DNA of 5,470 nt, from contig CALWIE010000068.1 in the NCBI GenBank assembly GCA_944380625.1, positions 1 through 5,470 of the forward strand, written 5' to 3'. Of the stretch, positions 4,881 to 5,470 are shown in pieces. The position numbers and the translations under genes were made by a program. The notes beneath the pieces were generated by a model that had not been told where the DNA came from, searched no databases, and was given only the letters and a program-made list of their open reading frames with translations. Numbering within the stretch: the stretch's first letter is position 1; every line of letters starts with the position of its first letter. Source of the DNA: an uncultured Clostridia bacterium (lineage in GTDB: Bacteria; Bacillota_A; Clostridia; Oscillospirales; Acutalibacteraceae).

Positions 4881-5206
4881 AGGGCTCCAGCGAATGGTTC
4901 CGGCGGGTGGGGGCGGTGTCCCTGACCCTCCCGGACGGCACCCAGGCCCAAGGGTTTGGGGCGGTCTTCCCCCAAAAAGGGGAGGGGGACGGCCTGTGGG
5001 AAAAAGAGCTCCATCTGCTGGGGACGCTTCCCGTCCCCCTGTATCAATTTGTGGGAAGCCTTCCGGAGGCGGTAGGGGCCCAAGGGGGAAAGCTCCTTCA
5101 GGGGGGGCGGGCCTACCGGGTGCTCCGGGGGGAGGCGCTTTCCCTGGGCGGGAGGCGCCTGGGGGAAAAGGCCGTACTGGAAAGGTGGGAGGAAGATGGG
5201 GACTGA
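4877..5206 (+). CDS. Putative head-closure (stopper)-like protein
   Basis: A 109-residue, strand-rich protein starting at ATG 4877 within the stop of the preceding gene. Visible pieces are FRRVGAVSLTLPDGTQAQGFGAV (8-30), a loop with PQKGEGDG, then LGTLPVPLYQFVGSLPEAV and the C-terminal GGKLLQGGRAYRVLRGEALSLGG with KAVLERWEE. The pattern of short strands around an x-G-x-x-Y-x-V turn and a final strand-plus-Trp segment is like small head-closure/stopper or minor virion proteins in this position. It lies second after the capsid, matching the adaptor-stopper-terminator order. No firm family assignment is possible from sequence alone. It overlaps the next gene by 11 bases. Confidence 0.5.
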   Translation: MKGSSEWFRRVGAVSLTLPDGTQAQGFGAVFPQKGEGDGLWEKELHLLGTLPVPLYQFVGSLPEAVGAQGGKLLQGGRAYRVLRGEALSLGGRRLGEKAVLERWEEDGD

Positions 5207-5470
5207 TCTGCTCGCCCAGGTGCTGGAGTGCTTTGCACAGCAGGTGCCTGGGGTCAGGTTTTGCCGGGGCTACGGCCCGGGCTGGGGGACGAGGCTTCTC
5301 ACAGAACCCCTGGTCAGCGGGGAGGTGGCCTCCCAGGAGCGGGAGGGGGAGAGCCGGGAGACAGTTTTGCGCTTTACCCTGTTCCCCTTGGAGGAGGCCC
5401 AGGGGGAACAGCTGCTGGCCCAGCTGTGGGACCTTTTGCCCCAGCGCTTTCCCGGGTGCCTCCGGCTGGA
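5196..5470 (+). CDS. Putative tail terminator/completion protein, N-terminal part (runs off right edge)
   Basis: The frame opens at ATG 5196 with the purine-rich AAAGGTGGGAGG just upstream, inside the end of the preceding gene, and stays open for 91 codons to the edge. The sequence begins MGTDLLAQVLECFAQQVPGV: an N-terminal amphipathic helix. It continues with a strand region (LLTEPLVSGEVA, then ETVLRFTLFPL), and a second helix EEAQGEQLLAQLWDLLPQRF. Helix-strand-helix order and position after adaptor and stopper candidates fit a tail terminator or neck protein. This is inference; the C-terminus is missing. Confidence 0.5.
   Translation, partial: MGTDLLAQVLECFAQQVPGVRFCRGYGPGWGTRLLTEPLVSGEVASQEREGESRETVLRFTLFPLEEAQGEQLLAQLWDLLPQRFPGCLRL

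Noticed and set aside
1..5470. CRISPR arrays, tRNA or rRNA genes
   Set aside because: No regularly spaced repeats and no cloverleaf or rRNA-like segments were seen on reading both strands.

Overview
The window looks like the left edge of a prophage or phage-derived head-morphogenesis cassette in the chromosome of a high-GC, low-diversity-SD Firmicute, probably a gut Clostridia of the Oscillospiraceae type. The reasons are strong AAGGAGG-type ribosome sites at almost every start, GC-rich codon use with CCC/GGG/CTG preference, a TM2-domain protein of the form common in Clostridia, and a major capsid protein with the sequence style of Clostridia siphophages. The taxonomic placement is inference from sequence style, not from a database match.

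Layout. Positions 1-644 carry two leftward genes in a likely operon: a TM2-domain membrane protein (312-644) and, 22 bp downstream of it, the N-terminal part of a Pro/Gln/Tyr-rich protein that runs off the left edge. Positions 645-910 are a divergent intergenic region. It holds a good leftward promoter, an 11-bp perfect inverted repeat, a 14-bp perfect hairpin and a structured leader. From 911 everything reads rightward as one tight block: portal protein (911-2023), prohead protease fused to a scaffold-like C-terminus (2020-2989), capsid decoration-like protein (3008-3352), HK97-fold major capsid protein (3371-4375), then three small head-tail connection candidates (4479-4880, 4877-5206 and 5196 to the right edge).

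How the genes fit together. The order portal, protease/scaffold, decoration, capsid, adaptor, stopper, tail terminator is the usual order for assembling a siphophage head and its tail joint. The expected terminase genes are not seen upstream of the portal, where a host-like operon sits instead.

The most striking feature is an exact 25-bp tandem duplication at 2397-2446 inside the protease gene. It shifts the frame directly after the conserved KEVSVG motif. Removing one copy restores a clean 314-residue protease-scaffold protein. In the frameshifted state the upstream reading frame stops at 2623-2625, immediately at a strong SD that precedes an in-frame GTG (2639). The scaffold domain could therefore still be made by internal initiation or translational coupling while the protease is lost. 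This could be a decayed prophage, a reversible (phase-variable) switch, or an assembly artefact; the sequence alone cannot decide.
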